In this document: one piece after another, positions 7,877-15,556 of the stretch | Layout of the letters: each line of letters opens with the position of its first letter | How positions within the stretch are numbered: the first letter of the stretch is position 1 | NCBI GenBank assembly: GCA_003512825.1 | Contig: DOOI01000139.1 | Location: forward strand, 2,417-23,226 | Source of the DNA: Paracoccaceae bacterium | GTDB lineage: Bacteria; Pseudomonadota; Alphaproteobacteria; Rhodobacterales; Rhodobacteraceae | Reading direction: 5' to 3' | Length of the DNA: 20,810 bases | The notes under the pieces: model-generated | What the model saw: only the letters and a program-made list of their open reading frames with translations | Databases searched by the model: none | Told to the model about the DNA's origin: nothing | Made by a program: the position numbers and the translations under genes

Positions 7877-7903
7877 ATGCCATCACACAGGCGTGATGGG
7901 CAT
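7877..7903. promoter_or_regulatory. Inverted repeat, candidate operator between MBL gene and gltX
   Basis: ATGCCATCAC and GTGATGGGCAT are complementary around the six-base centre ACAGGC, apart from one extra G in the right arm; the core CATCAC-N6-GTGATG is perfect. It lies just upstream of the candidate -10 boxes for the MBL gene, in a typical activator or repressor position. It could also form an RNA hairpin. Confidence 0.4.
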
Positions 7904-7950
7904 TCCCGCAGCCCCCCTGTTCATCATCGCACAGACTGGCGCGCAGCACT

Positions 7951-7956
7951 TTGACA
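7951..7956 (+). promoter_or_regulatory. Candidate -35 box for gltX
   Basis: A perfect TTGACA lies 44 bases before the gltX ATG. The matching -10 (CAAAAG at 7974) is poor and would give a very short leader, so this is only suggestive. Confidence 0.25.
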
Positions 7957-7987
7957 ATTCCGAGACCCTGTGACAAAAGCCGGGCGC

Positions 7988-7993
7988 AAGGAG
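7988..7993 (+). promoter_or_regulatory. Ribosome binding site that sets the gltX start
   Basis: AAGGAG six bases before the ATG at 8000. It rules against the in-frame GTG at 7970, which would add ten residues ahead of the family's usual N-terminus. Confidence 0.8.
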
Positions 7994-7999
7994 AACCCC

Positions 8000-9319
8000 A
8001 TGGTCACCACCCGTTTTGCCCCTTCGCCGACTGGTCATATTCACGTTGGCAACCTGCGTACTGCTCTGATGAATTGGATGATTGCCCAGAAAAATGGCGG
8101 CACATTCATTCTGCGGATCGACGACACCGATCAGGAGCGTTCAAAAGAAGAATATGTCGATGGGATCAAACGCGATCTCGAGTGGCTGGGTCTGACATGG
8201 GACCGCGTCGAACGCCAATCGCAGCGTTTGGAGCGCTATGCGGAAAAGGCACAGGAGCTGCGCGCAGCCGGGCGCCTCTACGAAGTGTTCGAAAGCCCCA
8301 CCGAGCTGGATCTCAAGCGCAAAAAACAACTCAACATGGGCAAGCCCCCCGTCTATGACCGCGCCCAGCACGGGTTGAGCGAGGCACAAAAAGACAAGCT
8401 TCGGGCCGAAGGTCGCGCAGGCTATTGGCGCTTTTTGCTGGACCAATCGCGCATTGAATGGACCGATGGCATCTTGGGCGATATTTCCATCGATGCCGCC
8501 TCTGTCTCTGACCCCGTGCTAATCCGTGCCGACGGCCAAGTTCTCTACACTTTCGCCTCTGTGGTCGATGACACCGATATGGGCGTCACCCATATCGTGC
8601 GTGGTTCTGATCACGTCACCAACACGGCCACCCAAATCCAGATCATGGAGGCCTTGGGCCACCAGCCGCCTGCTTTCGCGCACCACTCTTTGCTGACCGG
8701 GCCGGGGGGCGAAGGCCTTTCCAAACGTTTGGGCTCCTTGGCGCTAAAAGACCTGCGCGAGCAAGGTGTTGAGCCGATGGCGCTTTTGTCGCTGATGGCC
8801 CGACTGGGCGCGTCTCAGCCCATCGAGTTGCGGATGTCACATCAAGAGATGATCGACGGTTTCGATGTTTCGCAGTTTGGCGCAGCCCCAACAAAATTTG
8901 ACGCCGAAGACCTGTGGCCACTGACAGCCAAAGCCATCTCCGCCATGACCTATAGCGATGTCGCCGCGCAAATCACTGCACTTGGCGTGCCCGCCGACCG
9001 CGCCGAGCGGTTTTGGGATGTCGTGCGCGCCAATATCGGCAAGCGCTCCGAGGCTGCGGAATGGGCAACGCTTGTGCTCAACGGTGCCTCGCCCACAGTC
9101 GCACCAGAAGACGCCGAATTCGTGGCGACCGCCCTGTCGCTCTTAGACGCCCCCCCCTATGGGGCCGAGACTTGGGGCCAATGGACCAACGCCGTCAAAG
9201 AGGCCACTGGCCGCAAGGGCAAGGGCCTCTTCATGCCGCTTCGTCTGGCCGTAACGGGCCGCGAGAAAGGCCCCGAAATGGCCGATCTTTTGCCGCTGCT
9301 GAGCAAACGCCCCGGCTAA
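8000..9319 (+). CDS. gltX: Glutamyl-tRNA synthetase (short form)
   Basis: 439 residues, class I synthetase charging tRNA with glutamate in the cytoplasm. The ATP-binding signatures are HIHVG (13-17, HIGH motif) and LSKRLGS (240-246, KMSKS-like). TRFAPSPTG at the N-terminus and the GSDH segment (202-205) are typical. The region around 92-100 (GRLYEVFES) lacks the cysteines that hold zinc in E. coli GluRS. The protein is about 30 residues shorter than classical GluRS. Many alphaproteobacteria carry two GluRS genes, and this looks like the shorter paralogue; whether it also charges tRNA-Gln for the amidotransferase route cannot be told here. The start follows AAGGAG by six bases. Confidence 0.93.
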   Translation: MVTTRFAPSPTGHIHVGNLRTALMNWMIAQKNGGTFILRIDDTDQERSKEEYVDGIKRDLEWLGLTWDRVERQSQRLERYAEKAQELRAAGRLYEVFESPTELDLKRKKQLNMGKPPVYDRAQHGLSEAQKDKLRAEGRAGYWRFLLDQSRIEWTDGILGDISIDAASVSDPVLIRADGQVLYTFASVVDDTDMGVTHIVRGSDHVTNTATQIQIMEALGHQPPAFAHHSLLTGPGGEGLSKRLGSLALKDLREQGVEPMALLSLMARLGASQPIELRMSHQEMIDGFDVSQFGAAPTKFDAEDLWPLTAKAISAMTYSDVAAQITALGVPADRAERFWDVVRANIGKRSEAAEWATLVLNGASPTVAPEDAEFVATALSLLDAPPYGAETWGQWTNAVKEATGRKGKGLFMPLRLAVTGREKGPEMADLLPLLSKRPG

Positions 9320-9333
9320 AATCCGCAACCGCA

Positions 9334-9354
9334 CCGGGCGCGCATTGCGCCCGG
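9334..9354. terminator. Hairpin between convergent gltX and nadE
   Basis: A perfect eight-base stem, CCGGGCGC/GCGCCCGG with loop GCATT, lies in the 49-base gap between the two converging genes. T-runs are only modest and displaced on both sides (ATTTTA on the nadE side), so it may act bidirectionally but is not a textbook terminator. Confidence 0.55.
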
Positions 9355-9368
9355 GCGATCTTGCGCCT

Positions 9369-11036
9369 TTACGTCCCCGACCCATCGCGAAAGCGATTGG
9401 CAATCGGATAGCGCCGATCCAGCCAAAACGCCTTTTGAGTGAGGCGGGTGCCCGGAGCAGATTGAAAGCGCTTGTATTCGGCAATGTAGAGCAAATGCTC
9501 CACCTTCTTCACGGTCTCGCGCTCAAAACCCTCTGCAACCAAATCTGCCACCGAGGCTTCGCGCTCCACCAGCCCCTCAAGGATCGCATCAAGCACCTCA
9601 TAGGGCGGCAGGCTATCTTCGTCCTTCTGATCGGGCCGCAACTCTGCCGAAGGCGGCTTGGTGATGATCCGCTCTGGAATCACCTCTCCCGCAGGGCCCT
9701 TCATCCATTCCCGATGGTTCTCATTGCGCCAACGCGCGGTCAGGAACATGCGCGATTTGTACATATCCTTCACCGGGTTATAGCCGCCGTTCATATCGCC
9801 ATAGATCGTGCAATATCCCACGGCCATCTCGGATTTATTCCCCGTGGTCAGCAACATCTCTCCGAATTTGTTCGACATCGCCATCAACAGCAGTCCGCGC
9901 AAACGGGACTGGATATTCTCCTCGGTGATCCCCGGCTCCGTCCCGGCAAAGAGCGGCGCCAAGGTCTGGCTCACCGCGTCACGCGCCGAGGCAATTGGAA
10001 CCGTATCCAAATGACAGCCCAGCGCCCGCGCACACTGCTCGGCATCCTCAAGCGAATGCGCGCTGGTGTATTCCGAAGGCAGCATCACACAGCGTACGTT
10101 TTCCGGCCCCAAGGCATCCGCCGCAATCGCCGCAACAATCGCGCTATCAATCCCGCCTGACAGCCCCAAAACCGCTTTCTTGAACCCGGTCTTTCGCATG
10201 TAGTCGCCAAGGCTCATCACACAGGCACGGTAATCCGCTTCGCCGATGGGAGGGATAGGGGCAATCATGCCCTTATCCGCAGCCCATCCCCCGTCGGCGC
10301 CGCGGTGGAAATCCACATGCGTCACCACCTCTTCGAACTGCGGCAATTGCAGCGCCAGATGCCCGCCGCGATTGAGGACCATCGACGAGCCATCAAACAC
10401 CTGATCGTCCTGCCCGCCGACCATATTGAGGTAGACCAGCGGCAATTCCGTCTCCACAACCCGGCTCACCATCAGGTTCAGCCGCAGATTGGGCTTGCCG
10501 CGATGATAGGGCGAACCATTGGGCACCAAAAGAATCTCTGCCCCCGTCTCCGCCAGCGTCTCCGCCACATCGGCATGCCATGCATCTTCACAAATCGGCG
10601 AGCCGATCCGCACACCATTTACCATATAGGGCCCATGCACATCGGCCGAGGCAAAGACCCTGCGCTCATCAAAAACCGCATCATTGGGCAGATGATGCTT
10701 GAGCACCGTTGCGGTGATCTTGCCGCCTTGCAAAATATAGTAGCCGTTATACAGCACACCCTCTTGCACCGCAGGCCCGCCAATGGCCAAGGCCGGACCC
10801 TTGGCACAGGCATGGGCCAAAGCTTCAATCGCTTCAATGGCCGCCCGCTGAAAGGCAGGCTTCAGGATCAAATCCTGCGTTTGATACCCCGTAATGAACA
10901 TTTCAGTGAGCGCGACCAGATCGGCCCCCGCCTCACGCCCCTGCTGCCACGCCGCCCGTGCCTTGGCGGCATTGCCTTCGATATCGCCCACAGTGGGGTT
11001 CAATTGCGCCAGCGTCAGACGAAATCGGTCGGCCAT
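9369..11036 (-). CDS. nadE: NAD+ synthetase, glutamine-dependent
   Basis: 555 residues with two domains. Residues 1-~260 form a nitrilase-type glutaminase with the Glu45-Lys113-Cys149 triad (LTEMF, LKHHLP, SPICEDAW); residues ~275-555 are the ATP-pyrophosphatase synthetase with the P-loop SGGIDS (293-298). The enzyme makes NAD+ from nicotinic acid adenine dinucleotide, ATP and glutamine, the last step of NAD synthesis. The frame stays open for 65 codons further upstream, but the start at MADRFRLTLAQLNP is chosen because this matches the nitrilase N-terminus and GAGGAT precedes the ATG. It is a single gene, divergent from the MORN gene across 149 bases and convergent with gltX. Confidence 0.95.
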   Translation of the reverse strand: MADRFRLTLAQLNPTVGDIEGNAAKARAAWQQGREAGADLVALTEMFITGYQTQDLILKPAFQRAAIEAIEALAHACAKGPALAIGGPAVQEGVLYNGYYILQGGKITATVLKHHLPNDAVFDERRVFASADVHGPYMVNGVRIGSPICEDAWHADVAETLAETGAEILLVPNGSPYHRGKPNLRLNLMVSRVVETELPLVYLNMVGGQDDQVFDGSSMVLNRGGHLALQLPQFEEVVTHVDFHRGADGGWAADKGMIAPIPPIGEADYRACVMSLGDYMRKTGFKKAVLGLSGGIDSAIVAAIAADALGPENVRCVMLPSEYTSAHSLEDAEQCARALGCHLDTVPIASARDAVSQTLAPLFAGTEPGITEENIQSRLRGLLLMAMSNKFGEMLLTTGNKSEMAVGYCTIYGDMNGGYNPVKDMYKSRMFLTARWRNENHREWMKGPAGEVIPERIITKPPSAELRPDQKDEDSLPPYEVLDAILEGLVEREASVADLVAEGFERETVKKVEHLLYIAEYKRFQSAPGTRLTQKAFWLDRRYPIANRFRDGSGT

Positions 11037-11185
11037 CTTGGATCCTCGCAGAAAACTCGCCCTAGATGTAGGCGCAAAGACTGGCAAGGGAAAGCCGAAG
11101 GCGCAGCGGAGCCGCCGAAAGACATTGCCCGGTCCACCCCCCTCGTTTACGTTCCCCCTCGAACCAAGGGAATGGACTCGGAACG

Positions 11186-12571
11186 ATGAACAAGGCACGG
11201 GCATTGGCGCTGGCGATGATCTTCGCGGCAAGCAGCGTTGCCGCGCAAAGCGGGCAGGTTCTTACCAAGCAATATGATGACGGTGGCGTTTATGAAGGCA
11301 CATTCAAAGACGGGCTGCAACATGGCACAGGCACCTATCGGCTGCCCAATGGCTACGAATATACGGGCGATTGGGCCGATGGCGAAATTCGCGGTCGTGG
11401 CGTTGCGCGCTTTCCCAATGGCTCGGTCTATGAGGGCGAATTCCAAAAGGGCAAACCAAACGGCGTCGGTAAGATCGTTTTCACCGATGGCGGCACCTAT
11501 GAGGGCCAATGGGGCGATGGCAAAATCACCGGCCAAGGGATTGCCGTCTACGCAAATGGCGTGCGCTATGAGGGCGGCTTTCTAAACGCGCTGCATCACG
11601 GGCGCGGCATCATGCAATCACCGGGCGGCTACGTCTACGAAGGCGACTGGTCCGAAGGCGTCAAGCAAGGCACAGGAAAAATCACCTACCCCGATGGCGC
11701 CGTCTACACAGGCGAAATTCAAAACGGCGAACGCTCCGGCAATGGCAAACTCACCCTGCCCGATGGTCTGGTCTACGAGGGCCTTTGGGCGGCTAACCAG
11801 ATCAACGGCTCTGGCAAACTGAGCCAACCCAATGGCGACACCTATGAAGGCGCGTTGATGAATGGGCGCCGCGAAGGCAAAGGCCGGGTCATCTATGCCA
11901 ATGGCGACACCTATGAGGGTGACTTCAAGGATGATCGCCGCCACGGCACAGGCGTGTTCAACGGGGCGGATGGGTATCGCTTTGAAGGCACCTGGGTTGC
12001 AGGTGAAATCGAAGGCCAAGGCAGCGTCGCCTACCCCGATGGCTCGCTCTACGCAGGCCAGTTTCGCGCGGGCCAACCTGACGGCGTTGGCAAGATCACC
12101 TATTCCGACGGCGCAACCTACGAAGGCGACTGGCGCGCGGGCGTTATCGAAGGCCAAGGCAAAGCCACCTACCCCAATGGCCTCACCTATGAGGGCGGCT
12201 TCAAAGAGGCCAGAAACCAAGGGTTTGGCGTGATGACCTACCCCGACGGTTACCGCTATGAGGGCGAATGGGCCGAAGGCCAGCGCCAAGGCACAGGCAC
12301 GGCCACCTACCCCGACGGCACGATCTACAAAGGCAGTTTCGTTGCCGGTCAACGCGAAGGCATTGGCAAAATCACCATGGCGGATGGGTTCAAATATATC
12401 GGCGATTGGAAAAACGGCGAAATTTCCGGCAAGGGCATCGCCACCTATGCAAATGGCGATGTCTATGAGGGCAACTTCACCGCCGGAAAACGTCAAGGTG
12501 AAGGCACAATGCGCTACGCCACAGGCGAATCCGCTGTTGGAAATTGGGAGAATGGGGCGCTCACAGAGTGA
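11186..12571 (+). CDS. Exported MORN-repeat protein (18 gapless repeats)
   Basis: 461 residues. Residues 1-20 form a signal peptide (MNKARALALAMIFAASSVAA) with likely cleavage before Gln21. From residue 34 to 447 the protein is 18 consecutive MORN repeats of exactly 23 residues with no insertion or deletion, then a partial 19th (448-461). The unit reads roughly xxYEGxFxxG, xxxGxGxxxYPDG; repeats 5, 7, 8, 10 and 14 are the most divergent. MORN arrays form an extended beta-meander solenoid and may bind proteins or lipids; this one would lie in the periplasm or on the outer surface. No catalytic domain is attached. The Shine-Dalgarno (GGAA) is weak. The function is unknown. Confidence 0.9.
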   Translation: MNKARALALAMIFAASSVAAQSGQVLTKQYDDGGVYEGTFKDGLQHGTGTYRLPNGYEYTGDWADGEIRGRGVARFPNGSVYEGEFQKGKPNGVGKIVFTDGGTYEGQWGDGKITGQGIAVYANGVRYEGGFLNALHHGRGIMQSPGGYVYEGDWSEGVKQGTGKITYPDGAVYTGEIQNGERSGNGKLTLPDGLVYEGLWAANQINGSGKLSQPNGDTYEGALMNGRREGKGRVIYANGDTYEGDFKDDRRHGTGVFNGADGYRFEGTWVAGEIEGQGSVAYPDGSLYAGQFRAGQPDGVGKITYSDGATYEGDWRAGVIEGQGKATYPNGLTYEGGFKEARNQGFGVMTYPDGYRYEGEWAEGQRQGTGTATYPDGTIYKGSFVAGQREGIGKITMADGFKYIGDWKNGEISGKGIATYANGDVYEGNFTAGKRQGEGTMRYATGESAVGNWENGALTE

Positions 12572-12698
12572 TGCGCCACTCAGATCTGGCATGCGGGGGC
12601 CCCTCCCCAACTGCCTCGCCCGCCGGGACATTTGAAATCCGGCCCAGCTGTGAACCAACGGCTCCCGGAAAATAGATCAAATAAATTTGGAGAACATA

Positions 12699-13274
12699 AT
12701 GGCCGAGCAAAATGATGCTGTAATGGAATTCTTGCTGACGCGACGTTCGCCACCAGCCAAGACTTTGAGCCTGCCCGCCCCCTCACGCACAGAATTGGTG
12801 CCTATTTTGACAGCAGGTCTGCGCGTGCCAGATCATGGCAAACTGGAGCCGTGGCGCTTGATTGTTTTGGAGCGTGCAGGTTTGGACCGATTGGCCGACC
12901 TCACCCAAGAGCGCGCGCGCAGCTTGGGGTATGATGACGAAAAGACTGAAAAGGGGCGCGGGCAATTCACCCGCTCGCCGCTTTGTGTGGCGGTAGTTGA
13001 AACGCGCCGCTCTATCGAGAAAGTGCACGCCTTGGAACAGACCTATTCGGCGGGCGCCGTCTGTCTGTCGCTGGTCAATGCGGCTCTGGCCTCTGGTTGG
13101 GGTGCCTCATGGATCACGGGCTGGCCTGCACATGATGCTGAACTTGCAGCCTCCGCTTTGGGCTTGGGCCCAGATGAGCGCGTGGCAGGCTTTATTCACA
13201 TCGGCACACCCTCGGCAGCCCCCCCCGAAAGACCGCGCCCCGATTTGGGTGTCTCGGTGACTTGGGCGGGTTAA
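12699..13274 (+). CDS. Nitroreductase family protein (YdjA-like)
   Basis: 191 residues, a small nitroreductase resembling E. coli YdjA. FMN-binding family residues are seen in LTRRSPP (13-19) and PDHGKLEPWRL (44-54); a late block ASGWGASWITGW (about 129-140) is typical of this branch. It is probably a cytoplasmic NAD(P)H-dependent FMN homodimer; substrate unknown. The ATG at 12699 is preceded by GGAG at six bases; the in-frame TTG at 12687 would put that site inside the gene. It belongs to a different subfamily from the nitroreductase at 4987. The EI24-like gene begins one base after its stop. Confidence 0.88.
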   Translation: MAEQNDAVMEFLLTRRSPPAKTLSLPAPSRTELVPILTAGLRVPDHGKLEPWRLIVLERAGLDRLADLTQERARSLGYDDEKTEKGRGQFTRSPLCVAVVETRRSIEKVHALEQTYSAGAVCLSLVNAALASGWGASWITGWPAHDAELAASALGLGPDERVAGFIHIGTPSAAPPERPRPDLGVSVTWAG

Positions 13275-13275
13275 C

Positions 13276-13971
13276 ATGGCGCTGGGCACAATCCTCACCA
13301 GTTTCTTTGCGGCGCTGGCACAGATCACCGATGCGCGTTTCGCCCGCGTGTTCTGGCTCGGCATCGGTGCCGCACTTGGCCTCCTGATCGCTGCCAGCTT
13401 TGGTGTCTTGTGGCTCTTGGACTCGCTTTTTGGCACTGGCCTCATCTTGCCGATTGTCGGCGAGGTCAGCTGGCTGGGCGACGCCCTTTCTTGGGCCGGG
13501 TTCTTGGTGATGATGGGGCTGTCAGTTTTCCTGATGGTGCCCGTTGCTTCTGCGATGACCTCGATCTTTCTCGACAGCGTCGCAGATGCAGTCGAAGCGC
13601 GCCATTACCCCGCGCTTCCTCCTGCCACCCCCGTGCCTTTCGCCACCGCACTCAGAGACAGCGTAAATTTCTTGGGCGTTCTGGTCGGGGCCAATGTCTT
13701 GGCGCTCTTGCTGTATGTCTTTTTGCCCTTCGCGGCGCTTTTGATCTTCTGGGGCTTGAACGGCTATCTCTTGGGCCGCGAATACGCCACGCTGGTGGCG
13801 ATGCGACGGGGCGGCCGCGCAGAGGCGCGCGCGTTCTGGGCACGCCACAAGGGCACGCTTTGGGCGGCTGGCATTCTCATGGCCTTGCCACTCTCGCTGC
13901 CGCTGGTGAACCTCGCCATCCCGATTTTGGGTGTGGCGACCTTCACGCATCTCTATCATCGACTGCGCTGA
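13276..13971 (+). CDS. EI24/CysZ-like integral membrane protein
   Basis: 231 residues with about four hydrophobic segments (roughly 28-50, 68-95, 126-160, 194-218). The pattern matches the EI24 family, which includes the sulfate transporter CysZ; the segment DSVADAVEARHYP between the second and third hydrophobic regions is typical. It may be an inner-membrane permease, but no cysteine genes lie nearby, so sulfate transport is not supported by context. It starts one base after the nitroreductase stop, so the two are surely co-transcribed. Confidence 0.85.
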   Translation: MALGTILTSFFAALAQITDARFARVFWLGIGAALGLLIAASFGVLWLLDSLFGTGLILPIVGEVSWLGDALSWAGFLVMMGLSVFLMVPVASAMTSIFLDSVADAVEARHYPALPPATPVPFATALRDSVNFLGVLVGANVLALLLYVFLPFAALLIFWGLNGYLLGREYATLVAMRRGGRAEARAFWARHKGTLWAAGILMALPLSLPLVNLAIPILGVATFTHLYHRLR

Positions 13972-13986
13972 GCGCTTATTTCAGCG
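13966..13986. terminator. Small hairpin across two convergent stop codons
   Basis: CGCTGA and TCAGCG pair around a nine-base loop. The left arm contains the EI24 stop codon, the loop contains the DUF1467 stop, and the right arm lies within DUF1467. The genes are four bases apart, leaving no room for a separate terminator. The six-pair stem is short and lacks a T-run. Confidence 0.25.
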
Positions 13987-14251
13987 GAGCCATCCGCCCG
14001 AACATATCCAGATCGCGCACGGTAATCGCACCCGACAGGATGGTGCCCGCAATGATGCACCACAGCACCACAGAAATTCCGGTGGTGATCCACGCCCGTT
14101 TCTTCAACTGCGGCTCATGCGGCGCACCCGCATGCGTGCCCGGCACAATCTGGCCCACATCGCCCTGAGTTTTCAGGCGGATAGGCAAAACAATAAGGAA
14201 GGTCATAAACCAGATGACCGCAAACAGCACCAGCGCAGAAGTCGGCCCCAT
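13976..14251 (-). CDS. DUF1467 family small membrane protein
   Basis: 91 residues with two membrane spans (about 5-23 and 54-77) joined by a polar loop containing GDVGQIVPGTHAGAPHEP, the conserved part of DUF1467. The family is alphaproteobacterial and uncharacterised. Its ATG overlaps the stop of the methylmalonyl-CoA epimerase gene by one base (TGATG), indicating translational coupling. This arrangement is common in related genomes, but no functional tie to propionate metabolism is known. Confidence 0.88.
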   Translation of the reverse strand: MGPTSALVLFAVIWFMTFLIVLPIRLKTQGDVGQIVPGTHAGAPHEPQLKKRAWITTGISVVLWCIIAGTILSGAITVRDLDMFGRMAPLK

Positions 14252-14655
14252 CAGACTTGCTCCAACTCTACAAGACAGCCATTGAAATCCTTCGGGTGCA
14301 AGAACAGCACTGGCTTGCCATGGGCGCCAATCTTTGGCTCCCCGGTGCCCAACACGCGTGCCCCAGTCGATTTCAGATGGTCGCGCGCAGCGAGGATATC
14401 TTCCACCTCATAGCAAATGTGGTGAATGCCGCCCGCTGGGTTCTTGTCCAGAAAACCTTGGATCGGCGAGTTTTCCCCCAAGGGATAAAGCAATTCGATC
14501 TTGGTATTGGGGAGTTCGATGAACACCACCGTAACCCCATGATCTGGCTCATCTTGTGGCGCGCCCACTGTCGCGCCCAGCGCCGCGCTGTATTGATTAC
14601 AAGCCGCCTCAAGGTCGGGCACAGCAATGGCGACATGGTTCAGGCGGCCAATCAT
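14251..14655 (-). CDS. mce: Methylmalonyl-CoA epimerase
   Basis: 134 residues, vicinal-oxygen-chelate fold with two paired modules. It interconverts the (S) and (R) forms of methylmalonyl-CoA in the propionyl-CoA to succinyl-CoA route, in the cytoplasm. Expected metal-binding positions are visible: His7 in LNHVAIAV, the GIHHICYEV block (76-84) and Glu130 in the final CLVELEQV. The length is typical. The start has GGAGGA six bases upstream. It is the first gene of a pair with DUF1467; the propionyl-CoA carboxylase and mutase genes are not in this window. Confidence 0.94.
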   Translation of the reverse strand: MIGRLNHVAIAVPDLEAACNQYSAALGATVGAPQDEPDHGVTVVFIELPNTKIELLYPLGENSPIQGFLDKNPAGGIHHICYEVEDILAARDHLKSTGARVLGTGEPKIGAHGKPVLFLHPKDFNGCLVELEQV

Positions 14656-14774
14656 AGGGGGTCCTCCGGTTCACAAATTCCCTGATGGTTATGGGGGCGC
14701 GCTGCGGTTCTGGCAAGGCTTTGGCATGGCGCGCGATGCCGCAGGCAAGCATTCTGCGTCCCCCGTGATCGACG

Positions 14775-14790
14775 TTAACGCGTCGTTCAC
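14775..14790 (+). promoter_or_regulatory. CtrA-like binding site upstream of the response regulator
   Basis: TTAACGCGTCGTTCAC matches the alphaproteobacterial CtrA consensus TTAA-N7-TTAAC with one mismatch (TTCA). It lies 49 bases before the response-regulator start and 119 bases before mce. The same stretch holds an overlapping inverted repeat CGACG/CGTCG (14770-14785), which could be an alternative operator. Confidence 0.35.
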
Positions 14791-14839
14791 TGTGCTTGGG
14801 CCAAAGTGAGTCGCAGATGATTTGCTCAAAGGTGCTGCC

Positions 14840-15556
14840 ATGCCGGAATTCGATCCTTTCTCGCCCCTGCGCCATCCCACGCCGGGCCGCCCACTTCTCG
14901 GGCTGACAATTCTCATCGTCGAAGACAGCCGCTATGCGTCAGACGCTATGCGGCTTCTCTGCCTGCGCTCCGGCGCCCGAATTCGCCGCGCTGATTCCAT
15001 TCGCGCGGCAGAGCGGCACTTGCAGGTCTACCGCCCCTCAGTCGTCATCGTAGACATCGGCCTGCCCGATGGCTCGGGGGCGGGGCTCATCGAGGCCCTC
15101 AACCGAACGACCCCACGCATTGATGTGATCCTAGGCACCTCCGGCGATGACATGTCCGAGGCACTTTGCCATGCCGCAGGCGCCGATGGATTTTTCCCCA
15201 AGCCCGTGCAATCTTTGGCCCTGTTTCAGCAAACCATTCTCGCGCATTTACCCGAGGATCGCCGCCCCACCGGGCCACGCCCCCTGCCAGATGACGTGAT
15301 TCAGCCCGATTTCGCCGCGTATCAAGACGATATGGTTCATGCCGCCGATATCCTCAGCGACCATAATGACGAAGCGATGCTCGACTATATTGCCCAGTTC
15401 GTCACCGGCGTCGCCCGCTCGGCGGGCGATATGCCCTTGGTCGAAGCGGGCGAGGCCCTCAGCGGCGCACGCGCCTCGCATGCGCCCTCTCGCGCCGAAG
15501 CCGCGCGCTTGGCGGGCCTCTTGCAAGACCGCATCACTGCGCGCGTGGCAATCTAA
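14840..15556 (+). CDS. Response regulator with uncharacterised C-terminal region
   Basis: 238 residues. Residues ~22-138 form a CheY-like receiver with all key residues: acidic pair Glu28-Asp29, phospho-acceptor Asp72 in VDIGLPDG, Thr100/Ser101 and Lys121 in FFPKPV. The C-terminal ~95 residues are mostly helical and match no output domain I recognise; there is no helix-turn-helix, GGDEF, EAL or HD-GYP motif. No histidine kinase is encoded next to it, so it is an orphan. The ATG at 14840 is chosen over an in-frame TTG at 14822 because AAAGG precedes it. Its stop overlaps the tail of the convergent acetyltransferase gene. A CtrA-like site lies upstream. Confidence 0.85.
   Translation: MPEFDPFSPLRHPTPGRPLLGLTILIVEDSRYASDAMRLLCLRSGARIRRADSIRAAERHLQVYRPSVVIVDIGLPDGSGAGLIEALNRTTPRIDVILGTSGDDMSEALCHAAGADGFFPKPVQSLALFQQTILAHLPEDRRPTGPRPLPDDVIQPDFAAYQDDMVHAADILSDHNDEAMLDYIAQFVTGVARSAGDMPLVEAGEALSGARASHAPSRAEAARLAGLLQDRITARVAI

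Noticed and set aside
9345..11189. Plus-strand open frames (271 and 294 codons) opposite nadE.
   Set aside because: They lie antisense to a complete NAD synthetase with all catalytic residues; no recognisable protein features.
9369..11231. Longer 620-residue reading of nadE.
   Set aside because: The extra N-terminal residues are unlike the nitrilase domain; MADRFRLTLAQLNP at 11036 has a ribosome site and matches the family start.
11285..12526. 69-base DNA periodicity suggesting a CRISPR-like or satellite array.
   Set aside because: The period is the coding unit of MORN repeats; units diverge at the DNA level and there are no constant repeats with unique spacers.
11618..12658. Open frame of 346 codons on the minus strand across the MORN gene.
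   Set aside because: It mirrors the regular Gly/Tyr/Asp codons of the MORN repeats, giving a periodic antisense product. There is no ribosome site, and the sense frame has a signal peptide and clear domains.
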